64,000 nucleotides of DNA from an uncultured Pelagibacteraceae bacterium (GTDB taxonomy: Bacteria; Pseudomonadota; Alphaproteobacteria; Pelagibacterales; Pelagibacteraceae). The notes beneath the pieces are model-generated. The model ran no database searches. It worked only from the letters and a program-made list of their open reading frames with translations, and was not told where the DNA came from. Within the stretch, counting starts at the first letter, position 1; each line of letters starts with the position of its first letter. Shown piece by piece: positions 33,375 through 46,988 of the stretch. The stretch is taken from contig CACFEW010000003.1 of the NCBI GenBank assembly GCA_902565385.1, positions 1 through 64,000 of the forward strand. Reading direction: 5' to 3'. A program made the position numbers and the translations under genes.

Positions 33375-34684
33375 TGAGTGATAATTCACAAATTTTCTTT
33401 AATAAAAAAATTTTAATTTATGGATTAGGAAAAAGTGGACTTTCGTCATTCAATTTTTTAAGAAATAAAAATGATGTTTATTTATTTGATGATAACCCAA
33501 ATCTTAAAATAAATAAGTCGATTAAAAAAAAAACTCTCGATTTTAAAAAATTATTAAAAACCAAATTTGATATAATTATATTAAGCCCAGGAATTGATAT
33601 AAAAAAATGTAAGTTAAAAAATTTACTTAGAAAAAAAAATAAGAATATCTATACAGATCTAGATGTTTTTTACTCATTTTATAAAAATGTCTCATTAACA
33701 ATAACTGGCACAAACGGGAAGTCCACCACATGCAAACTTCTATATGACATCTTAAAAGATCAAAAAAAAGACGTAAGATTAGCAGGGAATATTGGTACAC
33801 CAATACTATCTATAAATAAGATCTCAAAAAAAACAATTTTCGTTATTGAGGCTTCATCCTACCAATTAGAATATAGTAAAATTTTTTCATCAAAATTTGC
33901 TGCTATCCTTAATATTGCGCCAGATCATTTGGAGAGACATGGTAATTTAAAAAATTATATAGAGGCAAAATTTAAAATTTTTAATAATCGAAAAAGAGGA
34001 GCAATTGGATTTGTAAATAAAAATGATCATTTAATTCAAAAAAGAATTAAAACAATAAAGCCTAAATTAAAACTGGTAAATGTAGATACAAAATTGAACA
34101 ATCTAATTTTGAAAAAAGTTAGAAACAAATATTTTTTATCGAGATCAAATCAAGCTAATCTCTCATTTGTTTTAGAAATGATAAAAAAATTTAATGTAAA
34201 ACCAAATAAATTATTAGAAAGCGTAAATAAATTTAAAGGATTGAATTATAGGCAGAAAATTATTTATAACAAAAATAAATTAATCATCATTAATGATTCT
34301 AAATCAACAAGTTATTCTTCTTCAAAAGAATTACTAGAAATGTACAAGAATATTCATTGGTTAATTGGTGGTATTCCAAAAAAAAATGACAAAATATCGT
34401 TATCAAAAAAATACTTTAGAAATATTAAGATTTATGTCTTTGGTAAAAACTTTAAAAAATTTTCAAAAGATTTAAAGAAAAATGCGGAACTTAAAAGTTT
34501 TAAAAATTTAAATCTTGCAGTATCAGCAATTTTTAAGAATATTCATAAAAAGAAACACTCAAATAATACAATCTTATTTAGTCCAGCCTCTGCATCATTT
34601 GATAGTTTTAAAAATTTTGAGGAAAGAGGATCATATTTTAATAAGTTGATAAAAAGATATATTAATGAAAGAAAAATTATTTAG
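33374..34684 (+). CDS. murD: UDP-MurNAc-L-Ala:D-Glu ligase MurD
   Basis: 436 residues from ATG 33374, which overlaps mraY's TAA (TAATG). The longer frame from 33317 is only a shadow of mraY. Rossmann-like 'ILIYGLGKSGLSSF', P-loop 'TGTNGKSTT', 'AGNIGTPIL', 'VIEASSYQLEY' and 'NIAPDHLERHG' are MurD landmarks. It adds D-glutamate to UDP-MurNAc-L-Ala. Overlaps ftsW by 20 bp. Confidence 0.95.
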   Translation: MSDNSQIFFNKKILIYGLGKSGLSSFNFLRNKNDVYLFDDNPNLKINKSIKKKTLDFKKLLKTKFDIIILSPGIDIKKCKLKNLLRKKNKNIYTDLDVFYSFYKNVSLTITGTNGKSTTCKLLYDILKDQKKDVRLAGNIGTPILSINKISKKTIFVIEASSYQLEYSKIFSSKFAAILNIAPDHLERHGNLKNYIEAKFKIFNNRKRGAIGFVNKNDHLIQKRIKTIKPKLKLVNVDTKLNNLILKKVRNKYFLSRSNQANLSFVLEMIKKFNVKPNKLLESVNKFKGLNYRQKIIYNKNKLIIINDSKSTSYSSSKELLEMYKNIHWLIGGIPKKNDKISLSKKYFRNIKIYVFGKNFKKFSKDLKKNAELKSFKNLNLAVSAIFKNIHKKKHSNNTILFSPASASFDSFKNFEERGSYFNKLIKRYINERKII

Positions 34685-35792
34685 TTATATTTCTTTTTAT
34701 CAATGGTGGAAAAGTATTGATAAACCTATTCTATCATTGATCTTAATTTTATTTTTGGCGGGTTTATTCTTCTCATTAGTATCAACTTCCCTAATTGCAT
34801 CTGATAAATTAGATACGAATACTTATTTCTTTTTTTTTAAACATACAGTTTTTGTTTTTTTTGGCTTTTTTTTAATTTTTATTTTATCTTTTATACCTGA
34901 AAAAGAAATTTATAGAATTTCACTTATATTTTTCTGTTTATCATTAGTTTTGTTGTTCCTGGTTCCTATAATTGGAGTAGAGATCAAGGGTTCCAAGAGA
35001 TGGATTGATTTGTTGGTATTGCCAAGAATACAACCTATTGAGTTTGTAAAGCCTTTTTTAATAGTGATAATGAGTATGATAATTTGCTCTCAAAAATATA
35101 CTAATTTTAATTTGAAATACTTCTTATCTTTTTTGTTAACTATATTGATATCGAGTCTTTTGATACTTCAACCAGATATTGGTCAAACTCTTTTAATCGG
35201 TTTTAGTTGGTTAGTTTTGATTTTTATTTCTGGTATTAGTATATTTTTTTTGAGCTTAGTTTTTTTTATCTCTCTAGCCACGATAGCATCTATCATTAGT
35301 TACCTTCCACAATTTAAATACATAAAAGATAGATTATTTTCTTTTTTTAATCCTGAAATGGGCACTCATAACTTTCAATCAGACAAAGCATTAGAAGCTA
35401 TAATAAGTGGAGGTTTTTTTGGAAAAGGTATTGGAGAGGGAACATTAAAAAACAGAGTTCCTGAAGCTCATACAGATTACATTATTTCGGTAATTTCGGA
35501 AGAGTTTGGAGTAATCTTCATAATGTTAATTTTATTAACCTACCTAGTATTAATATTTTCAGTTCTGAAAAAAGTTTACAAAGAAAATGACAAAAAGATC
35601 AAACTAATCCTAACCGGATCTATTAGCTTAATACTCATGCAAGCTATGATTCACATAGGAGTAAATATTAGATTATTCCCAACTACAGGAATGACTTTAC
35701 CATTTTTAAGTTATGGGGGTTCATCGATTATAAGTATTTCTATAATGTCTGGTATAATTTTGAATTTAACAAAAAGAAAAGTAACTGAATGA
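34665..35792 (+). CDS. ftsW: Septal peptidoglycan glycosyltransferase FtsW
   Basis: 375-residue SEDS protein with about ten membrane helices. 'IKGSKRWIDL', 'QPDIGQTLL', 'GIGEGTLKNRVPEAHTDYI' and 'GMTLPFLSYGGSS' are characteristic; the acidic residue in 'QPDIGQ' corresponds to the SEDS catalytic Asp region. It polymerises lipid II with FtsI at the septum. Starts 20 bp inside murD and ends overlapping murG by 4 bp. Confidence 0.95.
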   Translation: MKEKLFSYISFYQWWKSIDKPILSLILILFLAGLFFSLVSTSLIASDKLDTNTYFFFFKHTVFVFFGFFLIFILSFIPEKEIYRISLIFFCLSLVLLFLVPIIGVEIKGSKRWIDLLVLPRIQPIEFVKPFLIVIMSMIICSQKYTNFNLKYFLSFLLTILISSLLILQPDIGQTLLIGFSWLVLIFISGISIFFLSLVFFISLATIASIISYLPQFKYIKDRLFSFFNPEMGTHNFQSDKALEAIISGGFFGKGIGEGTLKNRVPEAHTDYIISVISEEFGVIFIMLILLTYLVLIFSVLKKVYKENDKKIKLILTGSISLILMQAMIHIGVNIRLFPTTGMTLPFLSYGGSSIISISIMSGIILNLTKRKVTE

Positions 35793-36853
35793 AAAATATA
35801 TTAATTTCAACAGGAGGAACAGGGGGACATGTAGTGCCAGCAAAAATTCTAAGTGAACATTTGCATTCAAATTTTAATGTTTTTATTTCTACTGACTCAA
35901 GAGGGCTGAAATATCTAGATGATAAAAAAAATGATATTATTTTGATAAATACTCCTAAATTAAATCTAAATATATTTTTTATATTTAAAATATTTCAAGT
36001 AATTTATTTGGTGATTAAAACAGTTTTATTATTAAAAAAAAATAAGATTAATGTCGTTTTTTCAACAGGAGGATATATGTCATTACCTGTTTGTTTTGGT
36101 GCAAAATTATTAGGAATAAAGATATACCTACTTGAACCCAATATTGTTTTAGGTAAAGCAAACAGACTTTTTTTAGGTTTTTGTAAAAAAATTTTTACTT
36201 ATACAGAAAGCTTAAAAAACTTTCCTGAAAAACTTAAACACAAAATTCAAATAATAACTCCACTAGTTAAAAAAAATTTTTATGAGAAAAGAGAAATTAA
36301 AACAGAAAATAAAGCATTCTGTCTTTTGGTTGTTGGTGGCAGTCAAGGAGCAAAGATTTTTGACAAAGTGGTAAAAAATGTAATCGTTAATTTGTCGAAA
36401 AAAAATAAAATTAAAATCATTCAACAAACCCATAAAAGTAATACTGATCAATTAAGAAGTATTTATGATGAGGCTAAAATTGAAAATACTATTTTTGATT
36501 TTGAGGAAAATTTGGCAGATTTGATAAATCAATCAGACCTATGTATTACCCGTGCTGGTGCATCTACGTTAGCAGAATTATCAATCATGAATAAACCGTT
36601 TCTAACAATCCCTTTAGTTTCAGCAAAAGATAATCATCAATTTGAAAACGCAAATTTTTATCAAAATTTAGGTTGCTGCTGGATTATGAATCAAAAAGAC
36701 TTTAATGACGTTAATTTAGAAAAATTTTTAAATCATATAATTATGAATAAGTCTGAATATAATATAAAAAAAAATAACTTAGAAAAACATAATTCCCAAA
36801 ACTCATGGAATAATATAAATCAAAAAATATTGGAAATTATAAATGAAAATTGA
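35789..36853 (+). CDS. murG: Lipid II-forming GlcNAc transferase MurG
   Basis: 354 residues, GT-B fold. The N-terminal 'ISTGGTGGHVVPA' loop, 'VVFSTGGYMSLPV' and the C-terminal UDP-GlcNAc site 'CITRAGASTLAEL' with 'KDNHQFENA' are all present. It adds GlcNAc to lipid I at the inner face of the inner membrane. Overlaps both neighbours (ftsW by 4 bp, murC by 11 bp). Confidence 0.96.
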   Translation: MKNILISTGGTGGHVVPAKILSEHLHSNFNVFISTDSRGLKYLDDKKNDIILINTPKLNLNIFFIFKIFQVIYLVIKTVLLLKKNKINVVFSTGGYMSLPVCFGAKLLGIKIYLLEPNIVLGKANRLFLGFCKKIFTYTESLKNFPEKLKHKIQIITPLVKKNFYEKREIKTENKAFCLLVVGGSQGAKIFDKVVKNVIVNLSKKNKIKIIQQTHKSNTDQLRSIYDEAKIENTIFDFEENLADLINQSDLCITRAGASTLAELSIMNKPFLTIPLVSAKDNHQFENANFYQNLGCCWIMNQKDFNDVNLEKFLNHIIMNKSEYNIKKNNLEKHNSQNSWNNINQKILEIINEN

Positions 36854-38237
36854 GTTAGCTAAAAAAGAGATTATCCATTTTATAGGCATTGGTGGAATAG
36901 GTATGAGTGGTCTTGCATTGATTATGAAGGCGAAAGGTTTTCAAATTCAAGGTAGCGATATTAATAAGAACAAAAATATCGAAAAATTAAAAAAACAGGG
37001 TGTTAGAATTTTTATTGGTCAAAAAAAACAAAATATAAAAGATGTTACAATTGTAGTGACTTCCTCTGCGATAAAAAAAAGTAATCCAGAATTACTAGAA
37101 GCTAAAAGAAAAAAATTACCAGTAATTAAAAGAGGGAAGATGTTAGCAAATCTTGTTTCTTTAATGAAAAATATTGTCGTAGTTGGATCTCACGGCAAAA
37201 CAACAACAACATCTTTAGTAAGTTCTATTTTTGAAAATACAAAGTTAGATCCTACAATAATCAATGGAGGCATAATAAATTCGATAAAGAGCACTGCAAA
37301 ATTAGGTAAGAGTGACTGGTCTATATTAGAGGCAGATGAGTCAGATGGAAGTTTTATTCATATTTCTCCAACATACTCAATTATTACAAACATAGACAGA
37401 GAACACATGGATTTTTATAAATCAATGAAGGATTTAAAAAATCATTTTCTACACTTTATAAAAAAAGTTCCATCATTTGGAAAAACTTTTATTTGTATTG
37501 ATGATAAAATTAACAATGAATTAAGTAAAGATATTAAAAATAAAAATTTTTTTACATATGGAATCAAGTCTAATGCTAATTTTCTTATCAAAAATATAAT
37601 TCAAAACAAACTTTTCTCAAAATTTGATTTATCTATAAATTTACCAAATAAAAAAAGAACAATCTTAAAAAACTTTCAGATCCCATTATTAGGTGTTCAT
37701 AATATAAGAAACTCTACAGCAGCAATTGCAGTTGCTCTTACTATAGGAATTCCAGTTTCTAATATTAAAAAAGGTCTGAAAAACTTTAAAGGTGTCCAGC
37801 GTAGATTTAATAAGATATTCACATTTAACGGAGTTGATTTTTATGATGATTATGCACATCATCCTACTGAGATAAAATCTGTTTTAGAGGGAGTAAAAAA
37901 AGTTTTTGATAAGTGTGAAAAAGTCTGTGTTTTTCAACCACATAGAATATCAAGATTAAAAGATTTAAGAAATGAATTTACTCACTGTTTCAGAGATGCA
38001 GACACAATTATATTATGTCCCATTTTTACAGCGGGAGAAAAAATTAAATTAGGTTTTCATTATAATGATTTTGCAAAAGAAATAATTAAAAATTCAAAAG
38101 TAAAACTATTTATGATTAAAAATAATATTGAATTAGCAAAATTTCTCAAACAAAATATTTATGGAAATAAAATCGTCATAGGAATGGGTGCTGGTACAAT
38201 CTCAAATTGGATGAAAAAATTACCTGAATTAATGTAA
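36843..38237 (+). CDS. murC: UDP-MurNAc:L-Ala ligase MurC
   Basis: 464 residues. 'HFIGIGGIGMSGLA' nucleotide-binding start, P-loop 'VGSHGKTTTT', 'LEADESDGSF', and 'YDDYAHHPTEI' are diagnostic for MurC. It adds L-alanine to UDP-MurNAc. Its stop overlaps the murB start by one base, completing a murG-murC-murB overlap chain. Confidence 0.96.
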   Translation: MKIELAKKEIIHFIGIGGIGMSGLALIMKAKGFQIQGSDINKNKNIEKLKKQGVRIFIGQKKQNIKDVTIVVTSSAIKKSNPELLEAKRKKLPVIKRGKMLANLVSLMKNIVVVGSHGKTTTTSLVSSIFENTKLDPTIINGGIINSIKSTAKLGKSDWSILEADESDGSFIHISPTYSIITNIDREHMDFYKSMKDLKNHFLHFIKKVPSFGKTFICIDDKINNELSKDIKNKNFFTYGIKSNANFLIKNIIQNKLFSKFDLSINLPNKKRTILKNFQIPLLGVHNIRNSTAAIAVALTIGIPVSNIKKGLKNFKGVQRRFNKIFTFNGVDFYDDYAHHPTEIKSVLEGVKKVFDKCEKVCVFQPHRISRLKDLRNEFTHCFRDADTIILCPIFTAGEKIKLGFHYNDFAKEIIKNSKVKLFMIKNNIELAKFLKQNIYGNKIVIGMGAGTISNWMKKLPELM

Positions 38238-39145
38238 TGCAGATACATCAACTTAAAGATTTGTTAAAAGACTTTGATAAAAATGTAATTTACGATCAAG
38301 ATTTAAAAAAAAAAAGTTGGTTTAATATTGGAGGAAAGTCCAAAGTTTTTTATAAGGCGGAAAATTTAAAAGATTTAGTTAAATTTCTCAAATTACTCGA
38401 TAATAAGGAAAAAATCTTTATCATTGGCGCAGGATCAAACACCTTAATCTCAGATAATATTTTTGATGGAGTCGTAATAAAGCTTAGTAAAAATTTTAAT
38501 AGAATATCTTTATTAAGAGACGACGTAATAATTTCTGGAAGTGGCGTTTTAGATAATAGCCTATCTAGTTTTGCTGCTGAAAATAATTTGAGTGGATTTG
38601 AGTTTTTATCATGTATTCCAGGATCTATTGGTGGGGGAATTAAGATGAACGCTGGATGTTTTGGAAAGGAATTTAAAGATATTCTTCTTTCAATTCAAGC
38701 TATAGATCAAAAAGGGAATTTAGTAACAATTCCATCAAAAGAAATAAATTTTGATTATAGAAAAAATGATTTATCTGACGATCTGATTTTTTTAAGTGCT
38801 TCTTTCAAAGGAGTCAAAAGCACTTTCAACAAAGTAAATAGTGAAGTAATAAAAATGAAATCTTTAAAAGAAAAAAATCAACCAATGAGAATTAAAACTG
38901 GTGGAAGCACTTTTAAAAATCCAATAAATCAAACGAATAAAAAAGTTTGGGAGTTGATAAGAGAATCAGTTTCTATTGATACTAAGTTTGGTGATGCACA
39001 TATCTCAGAAAAACATTCAAACTTTTTTGTAAATAAGGGTAATGCAACGTTCAATGATATGAAAAAATTAATTGATTTTGTTTCTAAAAAAGTTCTAGAA
39101 AAAACTGGTATAAAATTAGATAAAGAAATTAAAATATTAGAATAA
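38237..39145 (+). CDS. murB: UDP-N-acetylenolpyruvoylglucosamine reductase MurB
   Basis: 302 residues. FAD-binding 'IIGAGSNTLISD' and 'SCIPGSIGGGIKMNAGCFG', then 'KTGGSTFKNP' with the catalytic Ser, and C-terminal 'AHISEKHSNFFVN'. The compact form without the extra insert matches type II MurB. It reduces enolpyruvyl-UDP-GlcNAc to UDP-MurNAc with NADPH. Followed after 1 bp by ddl. Confidence 0.95.
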   Translation: MQIHQLKDLLKDFDKNVIYDQDLKKKSWFNIGGKSKVFYKAENLKDLVKFLKLLDNKEKIFIIGAGSNTLISDNIFDGVVIKLSKNFNRISLLRDDVIISGSGVLDNSLSSFAAENNLSGFEFLSCIPGSIGGGIKMNAGCFGKEFKDILLSIQAIDQKGNLVTIPSKEINFDYRKNDLSDDLIFLSASFKGVKSTFNKVNSEVIKMKSLKEKNQPMRIKTGGSTFKNPINQTNKKVWELIRESVSIDTKFGDAHISEKHSNFFVNKGNATFNDMKKLIDFVSKKVLEKTGIKLDKEIKILE

Positions 39146-39146
39146 A

Positions 39147-40061
39147 TTGAAAAAAAAAATTTTGATAATCTCAGGTGGTATTTCTAAGGAAAGAATTATC
39201 AGCTTGGAGACAGGAAGACAGGTTGCTAAAGAACTAAAAAAAAATAATTATAAAGTAAAAATATGCGAGCCAGACAAAGATTTAATATCTGTAACAAAAA
39301 GTTTCAAACCTCACTTCATTTTTAATGCTCTACATGGGCAGTTTGGAGAAGATGGATATATACAAACAATCCTTGAGACAATAGGTATACCTTATACCCA
39401 TTCAGGTGTGATTGCCTCTGCCAAGGCAATGGATAAAGAAATTTCCAAAAAAATTTTTATTAAAAATAAAATTTTAACACCTAAATATTTAATTTTTACT
39501 TTTAATAAAACTAATAAAGAACTTATAAGTTTAGTAAAAAAAAAGTTGAACTTTCCTGTTGTAATAAAACCAATTAATGAAGGTTCTAGTGTAAATGTTT
39601 ATATTTGTACCAAGAATAATTTATCGAGAAAGATAAAATTATTAAAAGATTATAAAAAAATATTGATAGAACAATTTATTCCCGGGAGAGAAATACAATC
39701 AGCTATAATTGGAAAGAAAAAGCTCGGAGCAATTGAACTTAAGCCGAAAAGAAAATTTTATGATTACCAGGCAAAATACAATTCTAATGCTAAAACAGAG
39801 CATATAATTCCGGTAGACCTGCCAAAGAAAAAATATAAAGCTCTTATGGACATTACTTTTAAAGCACATAATTTGATGGGATGTAGAGGTGTTACTAGAT
39901 CAGACTTTAAATATTTTAAAGGAAAATTTTATCTTTTAGAAATTAATACTCAACCTGGAATGACAAAACTATCTTTAGTTCCAGAGATATCAGCTTATAT
40001 TGGAATTAATTTCTTAAATTTAATTAAATTAATTTTAAAAGATGCATCTATTAATAAGTAA
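39147..40061 (+). CDS. ddl: D-alanine:D-alanine ligase
   Basis: 304 residues of ATP-grasp fold. 'ISGGISKERIISL' (usually G-G-x-S-x-E), 'FNALHGQFGEDG', 'PYTHSGVIASAKAMDK', 'GSSVNVY' and 'EINTQPGMT' are Ddl landmarks. The start is TTG at 39147, one base after murB's stop; no ATG is placed better. It makes the D-Ala-D-Ala dipeptide used by MurF. Overlaps ftsQ by 20 bp. Confidence 0.93.
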   Translation: MKKKILIISGGISKERIISLETGRQVAKELKKNNYKVKICEPDKDLISVTKSFKPHFIFNALHGQFGEDGYIQTILETIGIPYTHSGVIASAKAMDKEISKKIFIKNKILTPKYLIFTFNKTNKELISLVKKKLNFPVVIKPINEGSSVNVYICTKNNLSRKIKLLKDYKKILIEQFIPGREIQSAIIGKKKLGAIELKPKRKFYDYQAKYNSNAKTEHIIPVDLPKKKYKALMDITFKAHNLMGCRGVTRSDFKYFKGKFYLLEINTQPGMTKLSLVPEISAYIGINFLNLIKLILKDASINK

Positions 40062-40716
40062 AAAAATTGTAGTTTACTTTTTAATGTTTTGTTTTCTTGT
40101 ATCAATAAATAATATTTCATTCATGAATGTTAGTTTTCCAAAAATTAGCGAGGTAGAGATAAATGGTTTAAACCCAGATGAAAGAAAAAAAATTGAAGAT
40201 ATTATTTATGATTCTAATTTTAAAAATATTTTTTATTTAGATAAAGAATATTTAAAAAGAAAGATCAATTCAATTAATATTATTGAACAATTTGAAATAT
40301 TTAAAAATTATCCATCAACTTTAAAAATCTTTATAGAAAAAACAGAAATACTTGCACAAACAAAAAAAAATGGTTTTGATTATTTGATTGGATCAAATGG
40401 AAAGTTAATTGAAAATAAAGATTTCATATTAGAACTACCTTTTATATTTGGTGATTTAGACATTTCAGAGTTTCTTAAGTTAAAAAGTAAAATTGATAGC
40501 TCACTTTTTGAATTTAGTGAAATTTCGAACTTATATATATATAAATCAAAGAGGTGGGATATTGAAACTCTAAATGGAAATTTAATAAAACTTCCAAAAA
40601 ATAACATTGAGGAAATATTAAATTTGTATGTTCGAATGTCTAATGAAAAAAGAATTAATAAAAAAACAATTGTCGACTTTCGCCAAAAAAATCAAATCAT
40701 ATTAAATGAAAAGTAG
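40042..40716 (+). CDS. ftsQ: Cell division protein FtsQ
   Basis: 224 residues: one N-terminal membrane helix (about 8-28), a POTRA domain beginning 'ISEVEINGLNPDERKKI', and the beta domain with 'IFKNYPSTLKIFIEKTEILA', equivalent to the FtsQ 'V.r.wP..l.i.v.E..p.A' signature. It recruits FtsL/FtsB and the late divisome from the periplasm. Overlaps ddl and the following ftsA-slot gene (11 bp). Slightly shorter than typical FtsQ. Confidence 0.9.
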   Translation: MHLLISKKIVVYFLMFCFLVSINNISFMNVSFPKISEVEINGLNPDERKKIEDIIYDSNFKNIFYLDKEYLKRKINSINIIEQFEIFKNYPSTLKIFIEKTEILAQTKKNGFDYLIGSNGKLIENKDFILELPFIFGDLDISEFLKLKSKIDSSLFEFSEISNLYIYKSKRWDIETLNGNLIKLPKNNIEEILNLYVRMSNEKRINKKTIVDFRQKNQIILNEK

Positions 40717-41407
40717 TTCTGTTAATAAAACATTCATTTTCGTAAGTTCAAATAAATTTATAATTATATCACTTGGTGAAGCAAATAAAATTAATTATAA
40801 AAAAGAAACTATTTTTAAAAATCAAAATACAAAATTTGATCTGGATCTATTCAGTGAATTTTTAAATGAAAACATTTTTAAAATTGAAAAAGAATTGGGT
40901 GAATTCATTAAAATTATCTATTTAATAATCGAAAATGAGGAAATTTTTTCAGTTGATTTTTCAATAAAAAATAAAATTAATGATACGCCTCTAAATGCAA
41001 AAATAATTAATAATCTGTTAATAGAAGCAAAGAATTATTGCGAAGAAACTTTAAAAAAATCAGAAGTTATTCATATGAAAATTGATCAATTTAATATTGA
41101 TAATGAACAATATAATTTTTTACCTGATAAAGATACCTGTAAGAGTTTATCTTTGGATCTAAGTTTTATATGTATACCCAATAATGTATTGAACAATTTT
41201 GAAAAAGTATTAAACAAATTCCAGATATCTATTTATAGGACAATTAGTTATCAGTACCTTTATAGCTTTTTAAACATTGACAGCAATAATTTAGAATTAG
41301 TTGTGCAAAAAATTCTGACCGGTTTTAACGAAAATGAAGTGATTTTAATGAAAAAAAAACCTAAGAATCCTGGTTTTTTTGAGAAATTTTTCAATTTTTT
41401 CAATTAA
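40706..41407 (+). CDS. ftsA: Minimal FtsA-like protein lacking the ATPase half
   Basis: 233 residues where full FtsA has about 400. Residues about 10-75 follow FtsA subdomain 1A, but the nucleotide loop is degenerate ('SLGEANKI' where FtsA has a G-T pair). Residues about 95-195 align by eye with subdomain 1C and the return to 1A: 'IHMKIDQFNIDNEQ' against E. coli 'LHVIPQEYAIDYQE', and 'NNFEKVLNKFQISIYRTISY' against the 'VKAVERCGLKVDQ' region. Subdomains 2A/2B, with the ATP site and FtsZ-docking surface, are absent. The last 10 residues (GFFEKFFNFF) form an amphipathic, FtsA-like membrane anchor. The frame is intact, sits in the ftsA slot between ftsQ and lpxC, and overlaps ftsQ, so it looks functional rather than decayed. 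Confidence 0.72.
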   Translation: MKSSSVNKTFIFVSSNKFIIISLGEANKINYKKETIFKNQNTKFDLDLFSEFLNENIFKIEKELGEFIKIIYLIIENEEIFSVDFSIKNKINDTPLNAKIINNLLIEAKNYCEETLKKSEVIHMKIDQFNIDNEQYNFLPDKDTCKSLSLDLSFICIPNNVLNNFEKVLNKFQISIYRTISYQYLYSFLNIDSNNLELVVQKILTGFNENEVILMKKKPKNPGFFEKFFNFFN

Positions 41408-41470
41408 TTTGTATTTTCTCGTAATATTTGTTGTTTTTAATTTAATGAGACTCAGGATTAATAGTAAGGC

Positions 41471-42391
41471 GTGTCTTTATTAAACCAAAAAACAATTAAA
41501 AAAAAAGTCTCCTTTAGCGGGATAGGTCTTCACAGTGGTAAGATAGTTAAGATTTGTATTAAACCTTCTGAGCCAGATACTGGAATTGTTTTCAAAAGAG
41601 TAGATTTAAAAGAAAATAATATTATTTATCCAAATTTCATGAACGTGAGTAATACAGCTCTTTGTACAACTATAAGCAATAGTTATGGCGCAAAAGTTTC
41701 AACAATTGAACATTTAATGGGAGCATTATTCGGACTTGGAATTGATAATGCTTTGGTAGAAATCGATAATGAGGAAGTTCCAATTTTAGATGGATCAGCC
41801 AAGTTGTTTATAAATGAAATTTTATCAGTAGGTTTAGAATCAAGTAATAAACCTATTAAGATCATAAAAATAAACAGAAAAGTAGAATTTAAAAATGATA
41901 ATAAGTTTATTACAATCGAACCTTCAAAGTTAAGTCTAGATATAGATTTTCAACTTAAGTACCAAAATCAAACTATTGGTAGCCAAAGAAATAAGATTAA
42001 CGTTTATGAGGATAATCTTGAAGAAATTTTTAATTCAAGAACATTTTGTTTATACGAGGATATTGAAGCAATTAAGAAAAATGGTCTAGCAAAAGGTGGA
42101 AGTTTAGAAAATGCGATAGTTGTTAAAGGAGAAAATATTTTAAATCCAGATGGTTTAAGAAATACGAAAGAATTTGTAAATCATAAAATTTTAGATTGTA
42201 TTGGTGATCTTTTTACCAGCGGATACAGAATGATAGCAAGTGTAAACTGTTCTCAGGGAGGTCACTTCATGACAAATAGTTTATTACGAAAAGTATTTGA
42301 AAATAAAGAAAATTTTTCAATTATTGAAATTCAAGAGAGAACACTACCTCATACATTAATTAACAGAAGCTTATTTAGATCAATCGCTTGA
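41471..42391 (+). CDS. lpxC: UDP-3-O-acyl-N-acetylglucosamine deacetylase LpxC
   Basis: 306 residues from GTG 41471. Zinc ligands His81 ('TIEHLMG'), His238 and Asp242 ('NHKILD') fall almost exactly at E. coli numbering, and 'GGHF' supplies the catalytic His. It commits UDP-acyl-GlcNAc to lipid A synthesis, implying an LPS-type outer membrane. In other alphaproteobacteria ftsZ usually precedes lpxC; here the mini-ftsA does. Confidence 0.96.
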   Translation: MSLLNQKTIKKKVSFSGIGLHSGKIVKICIKPSEPDTGIVFKRVDLKENNIIYPNFMNVSNTALCTTISNSYGAKVSTIEHLMGALFGLGIDNALVEIDNEEVPILDGSAKLFINEILSVGLESSNKPIKIIKINRKVEFKNDNKFITIEPSKLSLDIDFQLKYQNQTIGSQRNKINVYEDNLEEIFNSRTFCLYEDIEAIKKNGLAKGGSLENAIVVKGENILNPDGLRNTKEFVNHKILDCIGDLFTSGYRMIASVNCSQGGHFMTNSLLRKVFENKENFSIIEIQERTLPHTLINRSLFRSIA

Positions 42392-42439
42392 TTAAATAAT
42401 CATCTTTAAAATTTTTTTCTTAGTATATATAATTGTAAT

Positions 42440-43273
42440 ATGTCTAAATTTAAAATTAGATTAATTTTCATCCTCATTTTACTTTTAAATTCCTGCAGTA
42501 AAAATGTAGAAGAAGTCAAATTAATTAAAGAAACTAGTCAAAATGAAGAAATGATTACTGCTTATCAAAAAGGCATGAGTTATATGGAGACAGGTGATTA
42601 TTTTGCAGCAAGTAAAAAATTCTTAGAGGTAGAAATTTTATTACCCCAATCTCAATGGGCACCAAAATCAGTTTTAATGGCATCATATTCTTACTATCTT
42701 CAAAATTATTATTCTTTAGCAATAGAAAACCTCAAAAGATATTTCAAAACTTATCCACAAGATAAGAATATGGCCTACGCACATTATCTTTTAGCAATGT
42801 GTTATTATGAAACTATTGAAGGTGAAAAAAAAGATTTGGCACCTTTAATCGCATCCAAAAAAGAATTAATTTTTGTTGTCGAAAATTACCCTGAAACTGA
42901 TTATGCTTATGATGCAAGATATAAGATTGATTTAATCAATGATATATTAGCCGCTAAAGAAGTTTATATTGGAAGACATTATATAAAAAAAAAAAAATGG
43001 ATACCGGCTCTTAATAGATTCAAAAACGTGCTTAAAAATTATGAAACTACAGATCATGTAGAGGAAGCAATTCATAGATTGGTGGAAATATATTATATAT
43101 TAGGCATGGAGGAAGAGTCTCTAAAATATGCATCATTGTTGGGCTATAATTATAATTCAGGAGAATGGTACAAAGAAACTTATAAAATTTTTAATAAAGA
43201 ATATAAAGTATCACTTCCAAATAAAAAAAAGAAAAAAAGTAAAATCCTAAGTAAAATAAAAAGTCTTTTTTAA
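42440..43273 (+). CDS. bamD: Outer-membrane assembly lipoprotein BamD
   Basis: 277 residues. Signal peptide with lipobox ('LLLNSC') giving a lipid-modified Cys at about residue 19, then five TPR-like helical pairs ('AYQKGMSYMETGDYFAASKKF', 'APKSVLMASYSYYL' and so on). It is a subunit of the BAM complex that inserts beta-barrels. Immediately before ligA; the recN often found between them in relatives is absent. Confidence 0.93.
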   Translation: MSKFKIRLIFILILLLNSCSKNVEEVKLIKETSQNEEMITAYQKGMSYMETGDYFAASKKFLEVEILLPQSQWAPKSVLMASYSYYLQNYYSLAIENLKRYFKTYPQDKNMAYAHYLLAMCYYETIEGEKKDLAPLIASKKELIFVVENYPETDYAYDARYKIDLINDILAAKEVYIGRHYIKKKKWIPALNRFKNVLKNYETTDHVEEAIHRLVEIYYILGMEEESLKYASLLGYNYNSGEWYKETYKIFNKEYKVSLPNKKKKKSKILSKIKSLF

Positions 43274-46984
<3,711 letters not shown>

Positions 46985-46988
<4 letters not shown>

